A stretch of DNA of 64,000 nucleotides from Cannabis sativa (GCF_029168945.1 NC_083602.1:76466600-76530599), one strand, 5' to 3'; positions 1 to 14,150 are shown, counted from the first letter of the stretch. Notes: a model not told the origin generated them from the letters alone. Made by a program: numbers and translations.

Positions 1-1193
1 ACAACCGAAGAGATCAATACCATTTAGTTTTCTTAGACATAATTCACGGTGCCTTGTCGTAGTGGGAGAGTTTCTAGGAACTCACCTTCTTATGACTTGG
101 GAGACACTAGTGATTAAAATCCATTGTGAGTTTAAACAAGTAATGGATTGTCAAGATAAGAAACTAAGAAGAAAGCCAATAGAACTATGGTTTAATCCAT
201 TCACATGGAATAACCTAAAGTTTTCTATTACAAGGACATAAAAGGAAATTTTAGTTAATAAGCCTATTCAATGGACTTAACAAAACTTCCTGTTCTTAGT
301 ATTATAGGTTTGAGTTTATCTAAACCTATGGCTTGTGGTATACCTGGTAATTACTTACTCTAATGCAAGCAACTTACTTTAGTAAGATGCTGAAGCATTT
401 TCTTTCTAATGGCAATCTATAGAAGCTTCACAACTTCTTAGGTATAGATTTTATTTATCTAAGGAAAAGTCTTAACTATTCCAGAAAAGATAAAGCCATG
501 AAAGAATTTCTTATATCAACAGTGAGAGGTCTTAGATATGCTTTTGTATGCCTTAGACCAGACACCTGCTGTTGAGTGGGAGTAATGAGTAGGTATCAGA
601 TTAATCCAGGAGAAGAACATTGGAAGATAATCAAGTAAATCTTAAGATAAAGAAGAGGAACTATATGTTAGTCTATAAGGGTGTGTTTAAAACTCTTAGA
701 CTACACCATATCAGATTTTGAAATTTGCCTTTGTGCTAGTAAATCTTTCTGATAAGATGGTGGTTACTCTGGGGGTGGAATAGTGATTTTGGAGAAGTGT
801 AAAAACCTATCTGAAGTCTCTAGGTCTACCAGAGAGAGACTGAATGTTAAAGCTGCAGGAAAGGTACTTATTCAGTCTAAGGAAAGTTCTATACATCTTT
901 GGCACCATTCCAAATTGCCTTAATCTACTAGTGTTAATTTCCTGATTAACCAAAAGTAGTTGCCAAAGATATAGAATCCAGTATCCCAAGAGAGTAGACA
1001 TATAGAGAGGAATTTCACATTATCAATGATTTTGTGATTAAAGGAAGAGTAATAGTGGAGAAAAGGTTGTGGTTAATTCAACCTTTCAGATCCTATTACG
1101 AGGAGTTTACTACTACTACACTTGATTTGTATATCAAGGTGTTGAGATTATTTGAAACGCACTTTTTGTTTTAGATTAGTGCAAGTGGGAGTT
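1..1193 (+). mobile_element. Decayed 3' internal region of a Ty1-copia element (RNase H vestige and polypurine tract)
   Basis: This stretch is the plus-strand counterpart of the internal region read in reverse at 11071-12270, so it belongs to the same copia family. Around 560-790 there are eroded words of the copia RNase H region, such as a vestige of the 'SRYQ-NPG-EHW' block and of the 'GG--V-W' block near 760-780, in shifting frames with stops. The segment ends in the purine-rich tract AAGTGGGAGTT directly before the LTR at 1194, the normal place for a plus-strand primer. The element continues to the left of the window. No usable protein remains. Confidence 0.8.
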
Positions 1194-3095
1194 TGTTGGG
1201 TTTTATGCCCTAAATAAAACTCATTTCAATATAATCAGATTTACTTATTAATATAGATCAGAAATAACATTTAATGTTGCATGGTTCACATGATTTATTT
1301 CATGATTATATGTACATAATGTATAAATTCATCTGAAACCCTTTTCACATACTTGATCCACTTGTTTATTGTGCCGTCAACACATTGGAAAGTAAACATG
1401 ACTATGTGAATAAAGTTTCCTAGATTTATCAGACACAGGGTTTTACTGATATGATAATCTACAACAGAGTTTACTTGCATTTGGAGAAGTGCTATGTTCT
1501 TTCCAGAGCATTGGTTAAAGTAAAGCTCAGGTTGGATGCATAGAGTATGCATCGGAAGGGACCGATATTGAACTTTGACTTAGATTTAATTAAACTTACC
1601 GTAAAATCTATTCAAGTCAATATCGCCTAGTTGATCCTAGATCAAATGATCTTAATCCTGTTATGATTAGGCTCAATCTTGAAAGGCTATTCGTGTTCTT
1701 TGATTTGTTAGTTAAGCCTACTTTTAGGTCAGGGTGATACGTACATTTTGGGAACACGGTAGTGCAATTGAGTGGGAGCGCTAGCATAAACATGGAATCT
1801 ATAGCTTCTATCTGGCGAATAGTAAGCAAAGGATGATCACCTTCGAGCTTGACCAAACGAAAATAAATGGTGGAGATCTCATTTCACATAAGCTGAAATA
1901 TCATTTATACGGGGTCAAGTGTTTTAAGGATAAAATACATAGTAGGGTGTTACGGTAATTTAATCCCTTTACTGTGTAGATCATTCATATAGAGGATCAT
2001 TGATCACATTAGGATTATAACAATGGATAACTAATGATGTGTCTATATGGTGGAACATATAGAGCATTCTATATACTGAGAGTGCAATTCTAAGTTCTAT
2101 GCGTGGATTCAACGAAGAATTAATAAGTTAGTGAATTTTAGTGCTAAATTCTTGATCTACTTATTGGAAGCTCGGTTATATAGACCCATGGTCCCCCCAC
2201 TAGTTGAGATAATATTGCTTGTAAGACTCATGTAATTGGTTTTGATTAATCAATTATAATTCTCAAATTAGACTATGTCTATTTGTGAATTTTTCACTAA
2301 GTAAGGGCGAAATTGTAAAGAAAGAGTTTTAGGGGCATATTTGTTAATTATGATACTTTGTATGGTTCAATTAATAAATATGATAAATGACAATATTATT
2401 TAATAATTATTTATAGTTATTAAATAATTAGAATTGGCATTTAAATGGGTGAATTAGAAAATTGGCATTTTTGAGAAAATCAGATGCAGAAAAGGTAAAA
2501 CTGCAAAATTGCAAAAAGTGAGACCCAAATCTACTAGTATAGGGCCAGCCACTTTTGTAGGCAATTTAAACTGATATTTTCATTATTTTAATGCCAAATA
2601 ATTTAAACCTAACCCTAGTGGAATGCTATAAATAGATAGTGAAGGCTTCAGGAAAATTACACTTAAATTTTCTACTTTTTCATTCAGAAAAAACTGAGCC
2701 TTCTCTCTCCCTATCTTTGGCCAAACCCACTTCTTCTCTCTCTTGTTCATTGAAATTTAGAAATTTCTTAGTGTATGAGTAGTGCCCACACACAACAAGT
2801 GATACCTCAATCATAGTGAGGAAGATCGTGAAGAAAGACTTTCAGCAAGAAGGAGTTTCAGCATCAAAGATTCAGAGAAAGAGATCCAGGTTCAGATATT
2901 GATAATGCTCTGCTACAGAAAGGAATCAAGGGCTAGATATCTGAACGGAAGGAGTCATTTAATTCCGCTGCACCCAATGTAAGGTTTCCTAAACTTTATA
3001 TGTGTTTAATTTATCGTTTTAGAAAGTTCTTATTTAGGATGTTAATAAACATACTTGTGAGTAGATCTAAGATCCTGGTAAAATAATTTCCAACA
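1194..3095 (+). repeat. 3' LTR (1,902 bp) of a Ty1-copia element, plus orientation
   Basis: Starts TGTTGGG straight after a polypurine tract and ends TTCCAACA, giving the inverted TG/CA ends of a retrotransposon LTR. A TATA-like TATAAATA lies near 2629, as in the sister LTRs. Short open frames on either strand are by-products of the LTR sequence; near-identical frames recur in the LTR at 61696-63585. The 5-bp flank on the right is ATAAC; its partner would lie outside the window. Confidence 0.9.
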
Positions 3096-4091
3096 ATAAC
3101 ATCTTCCATGATGTAGAAAAGTGGAAGGTACATGCTAATTCTGCATGATCTGATGTGGCATCTATCCTTGATTGCCACGTACCAGGCATCCAGAAATACA
3201 GATAACACTTACCCCAAGCTCTCGGGACTTACGAGTGTTGGGAGCTTGCAGCCTCCTTTTAGATGCTTGACTTACTATCCTAACTTGTTAACCATGTGTT
3301 GAAATGTGGAAGAAGTCTTCCGTGTTTCCTCAGGTAACTAAGGGTTTGATATATTCTGCGGTACGACTGTCAATTTGCTAAAACATGGTGCTTGTTTAGT
3401 GGAGCCGTGGGGCTCATGCTCTGAGCTTAAGCACGTTTCTCGTGGGAAGCAAATGACGGCTGGACTTGAAAAGATGCCAAGTTTCTAGAACGTTGGTGAT
3501 GCTACATCAAAATGAGTAATGAATGCCTTATTCTTCTTCTTTAGGCGCATTAAATGTAAACCCTTCGAATCCCCAATCGTTTGATGGAGAAACTTTTGAT
3601 TGATTTAATATGAATCGTATATTTCAAAAATACTTTGAACGGTCACCACCCATATAAATAAAAGCCTTGGAGACTGAATTCACTTTTTGTTCCTCACCTT
3701 AAGCAACGATCCTTTGCCCAGAAAATTCCCTTAGACAAAACTTTCGACCCCTACTTACCTTTCTGAACTAGAAACTTTGTCTCCTCTTCTTGACCTTGCT
3801 GTCGTATTTCCCAAGGTTCGACACCTACCCAAATGGTGAGTCCACTGTTAGAGCAGGGTGTGACCAGATCACAAAGCGGCTTATGGGATTTCAGGCGACA
3901 ACGAGCGACCAACATTTTTTTCCTTCTAATCCATCTACAAGTAAGTATTTCTTCCACGCAAACTGTCATAACCTATTTTGATTGTGAAATGTAGTCTTGA
4001 GCTCACAGAAATTTATTGTTTTGCATGCATAGGATTTAGGTTCGAAAATAAGGGTTGCTATATGTGAACTTTTTCTGAACTTTGGGGTAAT
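3096..4091. other. Unassigned spacer, less AT-rich than its surroundings
   Basis: About 1 kb between two LTRs, not recognised. Visible features are a TATA-like CATATAAATA at about 3651-3660 followed by a CT-rich stretch, and two overlapping short open frames near 3751-3981 on opposite strands. It could be host promoter/5' exon DNA or the end of another LTR element. Neither frame shows a domain I can name. Confidence 0.4.
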
Positions 4092-5100
4092 TGTTGAAAC
4101 TTATTTTAGCACGATCTAGATTTACTAACATGTATGTTTCATTAACACACTAAATATGAATTCTCTAAAACAATGAAATTGAACACATAAGAGTTTAGAA
4201 AACCTTACACTGATGACAGCGGAATAATATGACTCCTTCTGCTCAGATCTCTAACCTTCGTTCCTTTCTGTCGCAGAATAATAACAAGATCTGAGCCTGG
4301 ATCTCCTTCTCTCCTTTGAGTTGGTTAACCACCGTCTTCTGCACTATGATTGAGTACTTGACTTGATATGTGTGGACATGGTACTCTATCACAATGGCTC
4401 GAATTGATGAAGAACAATGAATAAGGATGCGAAATTACTAAGAAAGGAGTCTCTCATCTACTAGTTGTGAGAGAATGAAAATTAGGTTTAGTTTGGTTGA
4501 AATGAGTTGAATGAGAATGAGAACATCATGTTCCTTTTATAGTATTTAAACTAGGGTTTAAGATTTAATTATATGAATTAAAAAATAAATAAAATAATGG
4601 GCAAAATACACTAAGTAGCCGACCACTAAATATGGCCCTCACTAGTTACAATTTTGCCAATTGATCTCAACCATTTATCCTTCTTTCAATAATACCATAT
4701 TTTCTAATTTTAATCCTATAAATAGCAAAACTATTTATTTAATAATTATAATTAATTATCAAATAAAATTGTCATTTATCTTATTTATTAATTAGACTTA
4801 ATAAAGTATCTTAATTAACAAATAAATCCAAAACTTCTTTTCTTCACAATTAAGCCCTTGCTTAGTGAAAATTCATAAATAAGACATAGTCTAATTTTAG
4901 AATTATAATTGATTAATTAAAACCAATTAACTAAGTCTGCAAGTAGTATTATCTCAACTAGTGTGGGGACCATGGGCCTATATAATCAAGCTTCCAATAA
5001 GTAGAATTTGAATTTACTAAGTAAATTCTCTAACTTATTAGTTCCTCCTTACGCCACTATAGATTCAAAATTGCACTCTTAATTATATAGAACGCTTTAT

Positions 5101-5297
5101 ATGTACCAAGATATAGATACGTTATTTATTATCTATTGTTACAATCCAAATAGTCAAAGATCCTCTATTGATGATCTACATTGAATAGGGATAAATTTAC
5201 TATTATACCCTTCAATGTACCAGAATATAGATACGTTATTTATTATCTATTGTTACAATCCAAATAGTCAAAGATCCTCTATTGATGATCTACATTG
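5101..5297. repeat. 114-bp tandem duplication inside the S0 LTR
   Basis: The stretch starting ATGTACCA at 5101 recurs at 5215 with only a few changes (period 114). The second unit runs to 5297, is interrupted by the solo LTR, and resumes at 7205. Sister LTRs have a single copy. Confidence 0.85.
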
Positions 5298-7199
5298 TGT
5301 TGGGTTTTATGCCCTAAATAAAACTCTTTACAATCTGATTAGTTATCAATATAAGAAATTTGAAGTGATTGATGTTTGCATGAAATTTACATGCTAATGG
5401 TTTAATATGTTTATTACATTCACACACACAAAATCAGTTAAATCCAGATCATATGTTTATTCACAATTACAGTATCGTCAACACAGTGGAATGTGATTGT
5501 GATCATATGAATCAAAAGACTTGGTCCCTGTTTCATCAGTGTTATTGGATTTACACTAATGTGATAATCAGCGATGATGTGTACTTACACTTGGAGTAAG
5601 TGTTATGTTCTTTCCAGGACATTAGTAAAGTATACTAGTTTCGAATGTATGGAGTATACATTGGACTGGACCGATATTGCAACTATTTAAGATATTACAA
5701 ACTTACCGTTATACATATCTTTCCAAGTTAATATCAGTAGTTGATCTTAAGATTAAAAGAATCTAAATCCTGATATGCTTAGGCTCAACTCAGGAGTACT
5801 ATTCATGTTCTTTGATTTATTAGTTAAGCCTACTTTTGGGTCAGGGTGATACGTATATTTTGGAAACATGATAGTATGATTGAGTGGGAGTGCTGAACAT
5901 AAATATGGAATCTATAGCTTCTACTAGTGTATAGAAGTCAAGTGATGATTCCCTTCGAGCTTAGAAAATAGAAGTAAATGGATGAGCTCTTGTTTAACTG
6001 ACTAATTATTAGATCACTAAACACCATTTACAGGTAGCTAAGTGTTTTAAGGGGCAAAATACATTGAGGGGTGAGAACGGTAAAGAAATCCCATCTCGAT
6101 GTAGATCATCTATATAGAGGATATTTAAATCACAATAAGATTATAACAATGGTTAAATGAGATAGCATATTGATACCGTGGAACATACAATATGCTCTAT
6201 ATAAGTCTGAGAGTGCAATTCTAAGTTCTAAGAGTGGATTCAACGAAGAATTAATAAGTAGGAATTTACTTGGTAAATTTGGTTCACTTATTGGAAGCTC
6301 AGCATATAGATCCATGGTCCCCATTCTAGTTGAGAACATTCTGCTTGTAAGACTCATTAATTGATTCGTGATTGATCAATTATAATTCTAAAGTTAGACT
6401 ATGTCTAATTTTAAGAATTTTCACTAAGCAGGAGTGAAATTGTAAAGAAAAGAGATTCTAGGTTTATTTATTTATTAATGGACTTTATATGTCTAATTAA
6501 TAATTAAATTAAATGACAATATGATTTAATAATCTATTTTAGTTATTAAATAATTAGTTTTGGCATTTAAAAGGTTAGAATTAGAAAATTGGCGTTTTTG
6601 AGAAAATAGAGATAAAATTTGATAAAACTGCAAAATCAAGTGGGGCCCACTATAACACCATGGCCGGCCACTTAATAAGGTTTTTCAAATTAATATTTTT
6701 ATTATTTTAATGCAAAATAATTCCTAACCTAAACCTAGTAGTTGCCTATAAATAGAAAGTGATGGCTCAGTCACAAAATATGCTTTCACATGCTTTCCTT
6801 AGTAATCTGACAGAAATTTCTCTCTTCAGAAAAACTGAGCCTTCCCCACTTTCTATACCTGCCCGAAATCCCTCTTCTATTTTCTCTCTTTATCAATTTC
6901 GACCCTAGTGAAAGAGTAAGTGCCCACACACAGGTAACTCAATCATAGATTGGAAGACTGTGAAGGATCAAACTTGAAGAAGAAGGACATTCGGGCTCAG
7001 ATTTTGATTATACTCTGCTACAGAAAGGATACAAGGGTTAGAGATCTGAGTGGAAAGAGACATTAATTCCGCTGCATCAATGTAAGGTTTTCTTAACTTT
7101 AATGTGTTTAATTTATCGTTTTAGAAAGTTCATATTTAGGGTGTTTAAACAACATACTTGTGAGTAGATCTAAGATCCTGGTAAAATAAATTTCCAACA
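5298..7199 (+). mobile_element. Solo copia LTR (1,902 bp) inserted in another LTR
   Basis: Complete LTR from TGTTGGG to TTCCAACA in plus orientation, flanked by the 5-bp direct repeat CATTG (5293-5297 and 7200-7204). No internal region remains, so it is a solo LTR left by recombination between the two LTRs of a full element. TATAAATA is at 6747-6754. It belongs to the sub-family of LTRs that also includes 17782-19668, 29435-31341, 36806-38718 and 40070-41972. Confidence 0.93.
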
Positions 7200-7977
7200 C
7201 ATTGAATAGGGACAAATTTACTATTATACCCTTCAATGTATTTTATCCTTAAAATACTTAGCTACCTATAAATGATATTTCAGTAAACTAATATAATTGT
7301 CGAAATGTGGCCTCAATTATTTATCTCTATTAAGCCAAGATCAAAGGAAATCATCGTTTCACTTCTAAATACTTATAGAAGCTATAGATTCTATATCTAT
7401 GATTAGCGTTCCCACTCAATTATACTATCATGTTCCCAAGATGTAAGCGTTCAGCCATCCGAGCTTTAATGAACTACTCTAAGAACATAAATAATATAAT
7501 TGAGATCGAACCTAATTATCTCAGGGTTAAGATCTATTGACCTAAGATCAAGCAGTGATATTGACTTAGAAAGATATAACGGTAAGTTTATGATATCTTA
7601 TCTAAGTTCAATATCAGTCCAATCTGATGTATACTCCATACATCCGATACTGGCATACTTTGCCAATACCCTGAAAACACTTATACATGGTGTAAGTATA
7701 CCTTATTTTTGATTATCATGTCAGTCTAAATCTAGTGTACTGACAAATTGTGGGACTTAAACTTTTGAACATATAATCATGATTATATTCCACTGTGTTG
7801 ACAATATTATAATCATGAATAAATATATGTCTTAGATTTAATAGAATTTATACAGTAAACATATAATCATGAAATAAATCATGTGAGCCATGTAACATAA
7901 AATGATTTCTAATCTTTTATTAATTAGTAAATCTGATTATATTGAAATGAGTTTTATTTAGGGCACAAAATCCAACA

Positions 7978-9192
7978 AACTCCCACTTGCACTAATATAA
8001 AACTAAAAGTACATTTCTATTAATCTCAACACCTTGATGTCCAAATCAAGTGTAGTATGCAGTATTGTCTTTGTAATAGGATCTGACATGTTGTATTTAG
8101 TACAACCTTTCTCCACCATTACATATCCTTAGTCACAAAATCCTTGATATTGTGAAATTCCTCTCTATATGTCTACTCCTCTAGGGATACTGGATTCTTT
8201 AATTTTTTTGCAACTACATATGTGTTAGTCAGAAAGTAACACTAGTAGTTAATTCATTATTGGTAGAACGCCAAAAACTATATAGAACTTTCCATAGGTT
8301 GAATAAGTATCCTTCCTGTAACTTTAACATTCAGTCTCACTGGTGGAGTTAGAGACTCCAGATTGATTTTTACATTTCTCCAAAATCACAACTCCACCCC
8401 CAAAGTAACCACCTCTCATCAGTAGACTTTCTAGTATTAATGCAAGTCTAGAAACCTGATTTGGTGTAGTCTAAGAGTATTAAAATACCACTCTTAACAA
8501 CTAACATATAGTTCCTCTTTTTGATCTTAAGATTTAGTTGACTGTCTTTCAATGTTCCTTTCCTAAATTAATATGATACCTACTCATAACTCCCACTCAA
8601 CAGTAGGTGTCTGGTCTAATGCATTGCAAAGCATACATGAGACCTCTCATTGTTGATTCTTAAGGAATTCCTTTCATGACTTTTATCTTTTCTGTAATAG
8701 TTGAAACTGTTTCTTAGATAAATAAAATTCTATGTGTAGGAGTCAAAAGACTTCCTATAGAATTAGCCATTAAAAAAAGGCTCTAGCATCTTACTAAAGT
8801 AAGTTGCTTGCACTAGAGTAAGTAAATTACTAGGCATACCACAAGCCACGGTTTAGATAATCTCAAACCTATAATACTAGGATCGGGAAGTTTGTTAAGT
8901 CCATTGAATAGACTTATTATCGAAATTTCCTTTCTTGTCCTTGTACTAGAAAACTTTTGGTTTCTCCATATGAATGGTTTTAACCATAGTTATCTTTACT
9001 TTGCTTCTTAGTTCCTTATTCTGACTATCCATTACTTGTTAAAACTAATAATGGATTTTGATCACATGTGTCTCCCTAGTCATAACAGGGTGGGTTCCTT
9101 AAAACCCTCCCACTACGACAAGGTATCGTGACTTTCTATCTAGGAACATTAGTAGTATTGTCCTCATCGATTGTGTCAAGGCAACAGAGGCA
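7978..9192 (-). mobile_element. S0 internal region, pol 3' vestige
   Basis: Minus-strand continuation of S0 from the polypurine tract (AACTCCCACTTGCAC at 7978). On the minus strand it carries the eroded RNase H region seen at 1-1193 and 11071-12270. It is interrupted at 9193-9197 (GTGGA) by element S1 and resumes at 23579. Confidence 0.85.
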
Positions 9193-9197
9193 GTGGA

Positions 9198-11070
9198 TGT
9201 TGGAAATATTTTACCAAGATCTAGATTTACTAACAAGTATGTTTCATTAACATCCTAATATGAATTCTAAAACAATGAAATAAACACATATAAAGTTTAG
9301 GAAACCTTACATTGGGTACGGCGGAATATAATGACTCCTTCCGTTCAGATCTCTAGCCCTTGATTCCTTTCTGTAGCAGAGCATCACTAAGATCTGAACC
9401 TGGATCTCTTTCTCTCCTTCCTTTAGTCTGATTCTCCTTCTTGTTGATTGGATTCTTCATAATCTTCCACACTATGATTGAGATACCACTTGATGTGTGT
9501 GGGCACTCACTCATTCACTCAAGGTTCGAAATTGAAGAAGAAAAGAGAGGTATTGGTTTCGGTTATAGAGAAAAGAATAGGAGGCTCAACTTTCTGAAGA
9601 CAAGAAAATTCATTCACTTAAAGTGTGAGCCATCACTATCTATTTATAGGTAACCACCTAGGTTTAGGTTATAATTATTTGGCATTAAAATAATAGAAAA
9701 ATAAATGGTAATTTCTTGGTGTGGCCGGTCATGGATTGTGGATTGGGCCCACTTTGCAATTTTTCCATTTTGTCATTTTCCATCCCATTTTCTCAAAAAC
9801 GCCAATTTTCCAATTTCACCACTTAAATGCCAATTCCAATTATTTAATAACTAAAAATTAATTATTAAATAATATTGTCATTTGATATATTTATTAATTA
9901 GACATATAAAGTCTCTTAATTAACAAATAAAACCTAGAATCTCTTTTCTTCACAATTTTGTCCTTGCTTAGTGAAAATTCATAAACTAGACATAGTCTAA
10001 TTTTAGAATTATAATTGATTAATCAAAATCAATTAACTGAGTCTTACAAGCAGTATGGTCTCAACTAGTATGGGGACCATGGGCCTATATGACCGAGCTT
10101 CCAATAAGCAGATCAAGAATTTACCAAGTAAATCCACTAACCTATTAATTCCTTGTTGAATCCACGCATAGAACTTAGAATTGCACTCTCAGTCATATAG
10201 AACGCTCTATATGTTCCACGATATAGATACGCTATTAATTATCCATTGTTATAATCCTAATTTGATCAATGATCCTCTAATAGATGATCTACATTGTATA
10301 GGGACTAAATTACCGTTACACCCTTCAATGCATTTTATCCTTAAAACACTTAGCTCCGTATAAATGATATTTCAGCAAAGTGAAATGAGTACTCAACCAT
10401 TTATCTCTGTTTAGCCAAGCTCGACGGATATCATCGTTTCACTTCTAAATACCTATAGAAGTTATAGATTCCATATCTATGTTTAGTGCTCCCACTCAAT
10501 TATACTATCATGTTCCCAAAATGTACGTATCACCCTGACCCAAAAGTAGGCTTAACTAACAAATCAAAGAACAGGAATAATACTCTTGAGATCGAACCTA
10601 ATCATATCAGGATTAAGATCATTTGATCTAGGATCAACTAGGTGATATTGAATTGAATATATATTACGGTAAATTTAACATATCTAATCAAAGTTCAATA
10701 TCGATCCCTTCTGATGTATACTCCATACATCCGATATTGGTAAACTTTGCCAATGCCCTGGAAAGGACACACCACTTATCCAATGTGTAAGAATACCTAT
10801 CGCTGATTATCGTGCCAGTCTAAATCCAGTGAACTGACAAATCAGGGAATAAACTTTCGAACATATAATCAAGATTATATTCCACTGTGCTGACAACACT
10901 ATAATCATTAACAAATACATATGTTCTGGACTTAATAGAATTTATACATTATATATAATCATGAAATAAATCATGTGAACCATGCAACATAAAATGTTAT
11001 TTCTGATCTTTATTAACAAGTAAATCTGATTATATTGAAATGGGTTTTAGTTAGGGCACAAAACCCAACA
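9198..11070 (-). repeat. 3' LTR of S1 (1,873 bp)
   Basis: Runs TGTTGGAA...CCCAACA and is followed by the polypurine tract complement at 11071. On the minus strand the TATA box TATAAATA is at 9641-9648, with the R/U5 side to the left. Confidence 0.93.
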
Positions 11071-13400
11071 AACTCCCACTTGCACTAATATAAAATAAAA
11101 AGTGCATTTCAAATAATCTCAACACCTTGATATCCAAATCAAGTGTAGTATGTAGTATACTCTCCGTAATAGGATTTGATAGGTTGTATGAACACAACCT
11201 TTCCTCCACCATTACTTTTCCTTAATCACAAAAACTTTGATATTGTGAAATTCCTCTCTATATGTCTACTCTCTTGGGATACTGGATTCTTTACTTTTGG
11301 CAATTACTTTTGTGTTAGTCAGGAAGTAACACTTGTAGTTAATAAATGTTGGAACAATGCCAAAAATGTATAGAATTTTCCTTAGACTGAATAAGGACCT
11401 TTCCTGCAACTTTAACATTCAGTCTCTCTCTGGTAGACTTAGAAACTTCAGATAGGTTTTTCACTTCTCCAAAATCACTACTCCACCCCCAGAGTAATCA
11501 CCATCTCATCAGCAGACCTTCTAGCACTAAGGCAAGTCTAGAAATCTGATGTGGTATAGTCTAAGTGTATTAAATAGACCCTTATCGACTAACAAATAAT
11601 TCCTCTTCTTAATCTTAAGATTCACTTGATTGTCTTCCAATGTTCCTTTCCTGGATTAATCTGATACCTACTCATTACTCCCACTCAACAGCACGTGTCT
11701 AGTCTAAGGCATACTAAAGCATATCTGAGACCTCTCACTGTTGATTCAAGGAATTCTTTCATGGCTTTATCTTTTCTGGAATAGTTGAGACTTTTCCTTA
11801 GATAAATAAAATCTATGTCTAGAAGTCGAGAAGCTTCTATAGATTGCCATTAGAAAAAAAAATGCTACAGCATCTTACTAATGTAAGTTGCTTGCACTAG
11901 AGTAAGTAAATTACCAGGTATACCACAAGCCATAGGTTTAGATAAACTCAAACCTATAATACTAGGAACATGAAGTTTTGTTAAGTCCATTGAATAGACC
12001 TACAAACGAAAATTTCCTTTCTTGTCCTTGTAATAGAAACTTTTGGTTATTCCACATGAATGGTTTTAACCATAGTTCTTTTGGCTTTAATACTTAGTTT
12101 CTTATTTTGACAATCCATTACTTGTTTAAACTCACAATGGATTTTAATTACTAGTATCTTCCAAGTCATAATAGGGTGAGTTCCTTGAAACTCTCCCACT
12201 ACGAAAAGGTACCGTGAATTATGTCTAAGAAAACTAAATGGTATTGACCTCTTCGGTTGTGTTAAGACAACAGAGGCAGTGGGATCATCATATGTAGAAT
12301 AAGATGATAGAACACTTTGGAATCAAGGAAAATATCTCCTTTATTTGCTACTTTATCTTTAGGCTTAGTCATTTTCTTAGAAAAGTAGTATTTGTTTAAA
12401 CAAATACTTTCTTATCTAATGACTATGGGATTGTCCACCCCTAATCACTTGGAATAGTTAACAAACATGCAAACCTTGGTTAACAGTTCTAGCTTTTCTT
12501 AAGATTACGATTAGGTCATCCATGAATCTAGGAATGATTTACACTAAGTACACAACCATTCCATCATTCTGAAATTTTCCTTTCACTAGGGTATTTCCTT
12601 AGAAGGACTTAGGCAATGACTAATAACTAATCATCAATATGCAAATCGAATTTCTGGGGAGGTAAGTTTGGATATAATACAAAAAATCAACTTAATGATC
12701 TTTGAACTGCATATGAACCAAATATTTCTCCACCCTTATCAGTTCGCAAGATCTTTAACCACTTACCTTAATGGTTTTCACCATTGCTAGAAATTTATGA
12801 AAACTTTCAAACATTTCAAATTTCTTTGCATAAGGTTGAGTTATCATCTTAAGAATATAACGAAAACTCATATCCACCCCTGAATGTACATCCATCTGCG
12901 AATGAGATGATTATACTTTCAGTGGATATAGGCATAATGACTCTTTGTAGAGATTGATCTTGTCAAAATCACTATGAACAAGATACAAATGCCATAGATT
13001 TATAAAATATGTGGTTGTGATCTTTTGATGACTTAGGTTTAATCACATTAAAGAGTTCTTAGAATAGTGCAAGTGGATCCTGGTCACGGAATACTAAACT
13101 CATATTCCATACTAACATACAGTTTGAATCCATTGATAGAAAAATAGTTATTAAGCACTTGTGAAAGTGTAACTGTATTGTATTCTGAAAATAGAAATAT
13201 AAGAAATTTCTATTTGGAATCTGAAATTTAAAGTCAAAGACTTAAATTTATACTAAATATACATGAGTATTCTTCTATCTTGGACCACCACTACTAATCT
13301 AACTCTAAGTTTGCCTAAACCAAGCATATACAAGTAGGAGATTTCTAAGATTGAGGATTTAAGCTAATTCGAAATGAATAAGCTAAGAGGAATAAGGATA
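11071..13400 (-). pseudogene. S1 pol remnants (RNase H and integrase vestiges)
   Basis: From the polypurine tract leftward in element order, the minus strand shows eroded copia RNase H words (about 11071-12270). Around 12700-12780 there is a vestige of the integrase core: the minus strand reads close to 'VLR-D-GGE'. Frames change repeatedly and stops are frequent. The reverse transcriptase block is not recognisable between these remnants, so most of pol has been lost. Confidence 0.6.
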
Positions 13401-14150
13401 ATTTCGAAATCAAATAAGAATCCAAGCGAGAGTCAAAGTTATTCTTATTTATATAATCTTCTTGTTTCATATTGTAAATACTAGTCTAAGGTGTCATCAA
13501 TTGATGAACAGCTAGATGTTGCATTTACAATATTTATCTATCGAGATCTAACACTATTATGTTTGTCTAATGGATGACAATCCATTAGGGATTTGTCCCA
13601 TTAGAATAACAAGCCAAGTTAGACCAACAATGAAGATTCGAAATTTAAGCTGCAACTAATAACAAAAAATAACATGGTTCAATATAAATTCACACACAAT
13701 TCAGAAATTATTAAACATATAGCAAGTAGGAATGACAAGTGAAAGTACTAAAACATACAATCCTAAATAATTTCCAAGGTCTCCAACAAACTGATATCAG
13801 TGTCCCGTTTAGGCGAGAGTCAAAGATACCATCCATTGAATAGAGTTGTCAACTCATCTAAAATGATAAACATTCTAGCAACCTTTTTATTCGATCAAGA
13901 TGTGAATCCAGCGTTGTCCCATTTAGGCGAGAGTCAAGGCCATTCTATCTTATGATTTTCCACCATTGTTTCATACTTTTGTAAGTCTATTAAAGTCGCC
14001 ACCATTAGGGTGATCCATACTAAAATAAACACTTACAAATAGTACTTATCTTTCGAGATTCTACGACGTTAAATTGCTAATGAACGTTCCTCCATTAGGG
14101 AGGATTACTCACTAAAACAAGAACTATGTAGAACCAACAATGGAGATCGA
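13400..14150 (-). repeat. S1 leader module with repeated ~250-bp units
   Basis: Two related units (about 13420-13650 and 13905-14150) each contain a motif read on the minus strand as CTCTCGCCTAAACGGGACA or a variant, followed by matching text about 'cattgtttcatactt', 'cttacaaat', 'ctttcgagat' and 'caacaatggagat' on the plus strand. A further motif copy is at 13802-13826. The same arrangement occurs in S0 (24890-25670), B (34525-34870) and the fragment at 61525-61695. In B this module lies just upstream of the gag start. Confidence 0.75.

Larger units (their letters stand above)
4092..7977 (-). repeat. 3' LTR of old copia element S0 (minus orientation), split by a solo LTR
   Basis: Begins TGTTGAAA at 4092 and ends TCCAACA at 7977, immediately followed by the complement of the polypurine tract (AACTCCCACTTGCAC), so this is the 3' LTR of a minus-strand element. 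Removing the inserted solo LTR plus one target copy (1,907 bp) leaves 1,979 bp. Removing the 114-bp internal duplication leaves about 1,865 bp, the length of the related LTRs at 9198 and 21706. Confidence 0.88.

Noticed and set aside
4092..11070. One short LTR element made of the LTRs at 4092 and 9198
   Set aside because: Both LTRs have the polypurine complement on their right side, so both are 3' LTRs. GTGGA pairs 9198 with 23578 instead.
13400..14150. CRISPR-like array from the repeated leader motif
   Set aside because: Two or three diverged units with irregular spacing in a plant retrotransposon; no CRISPR features.
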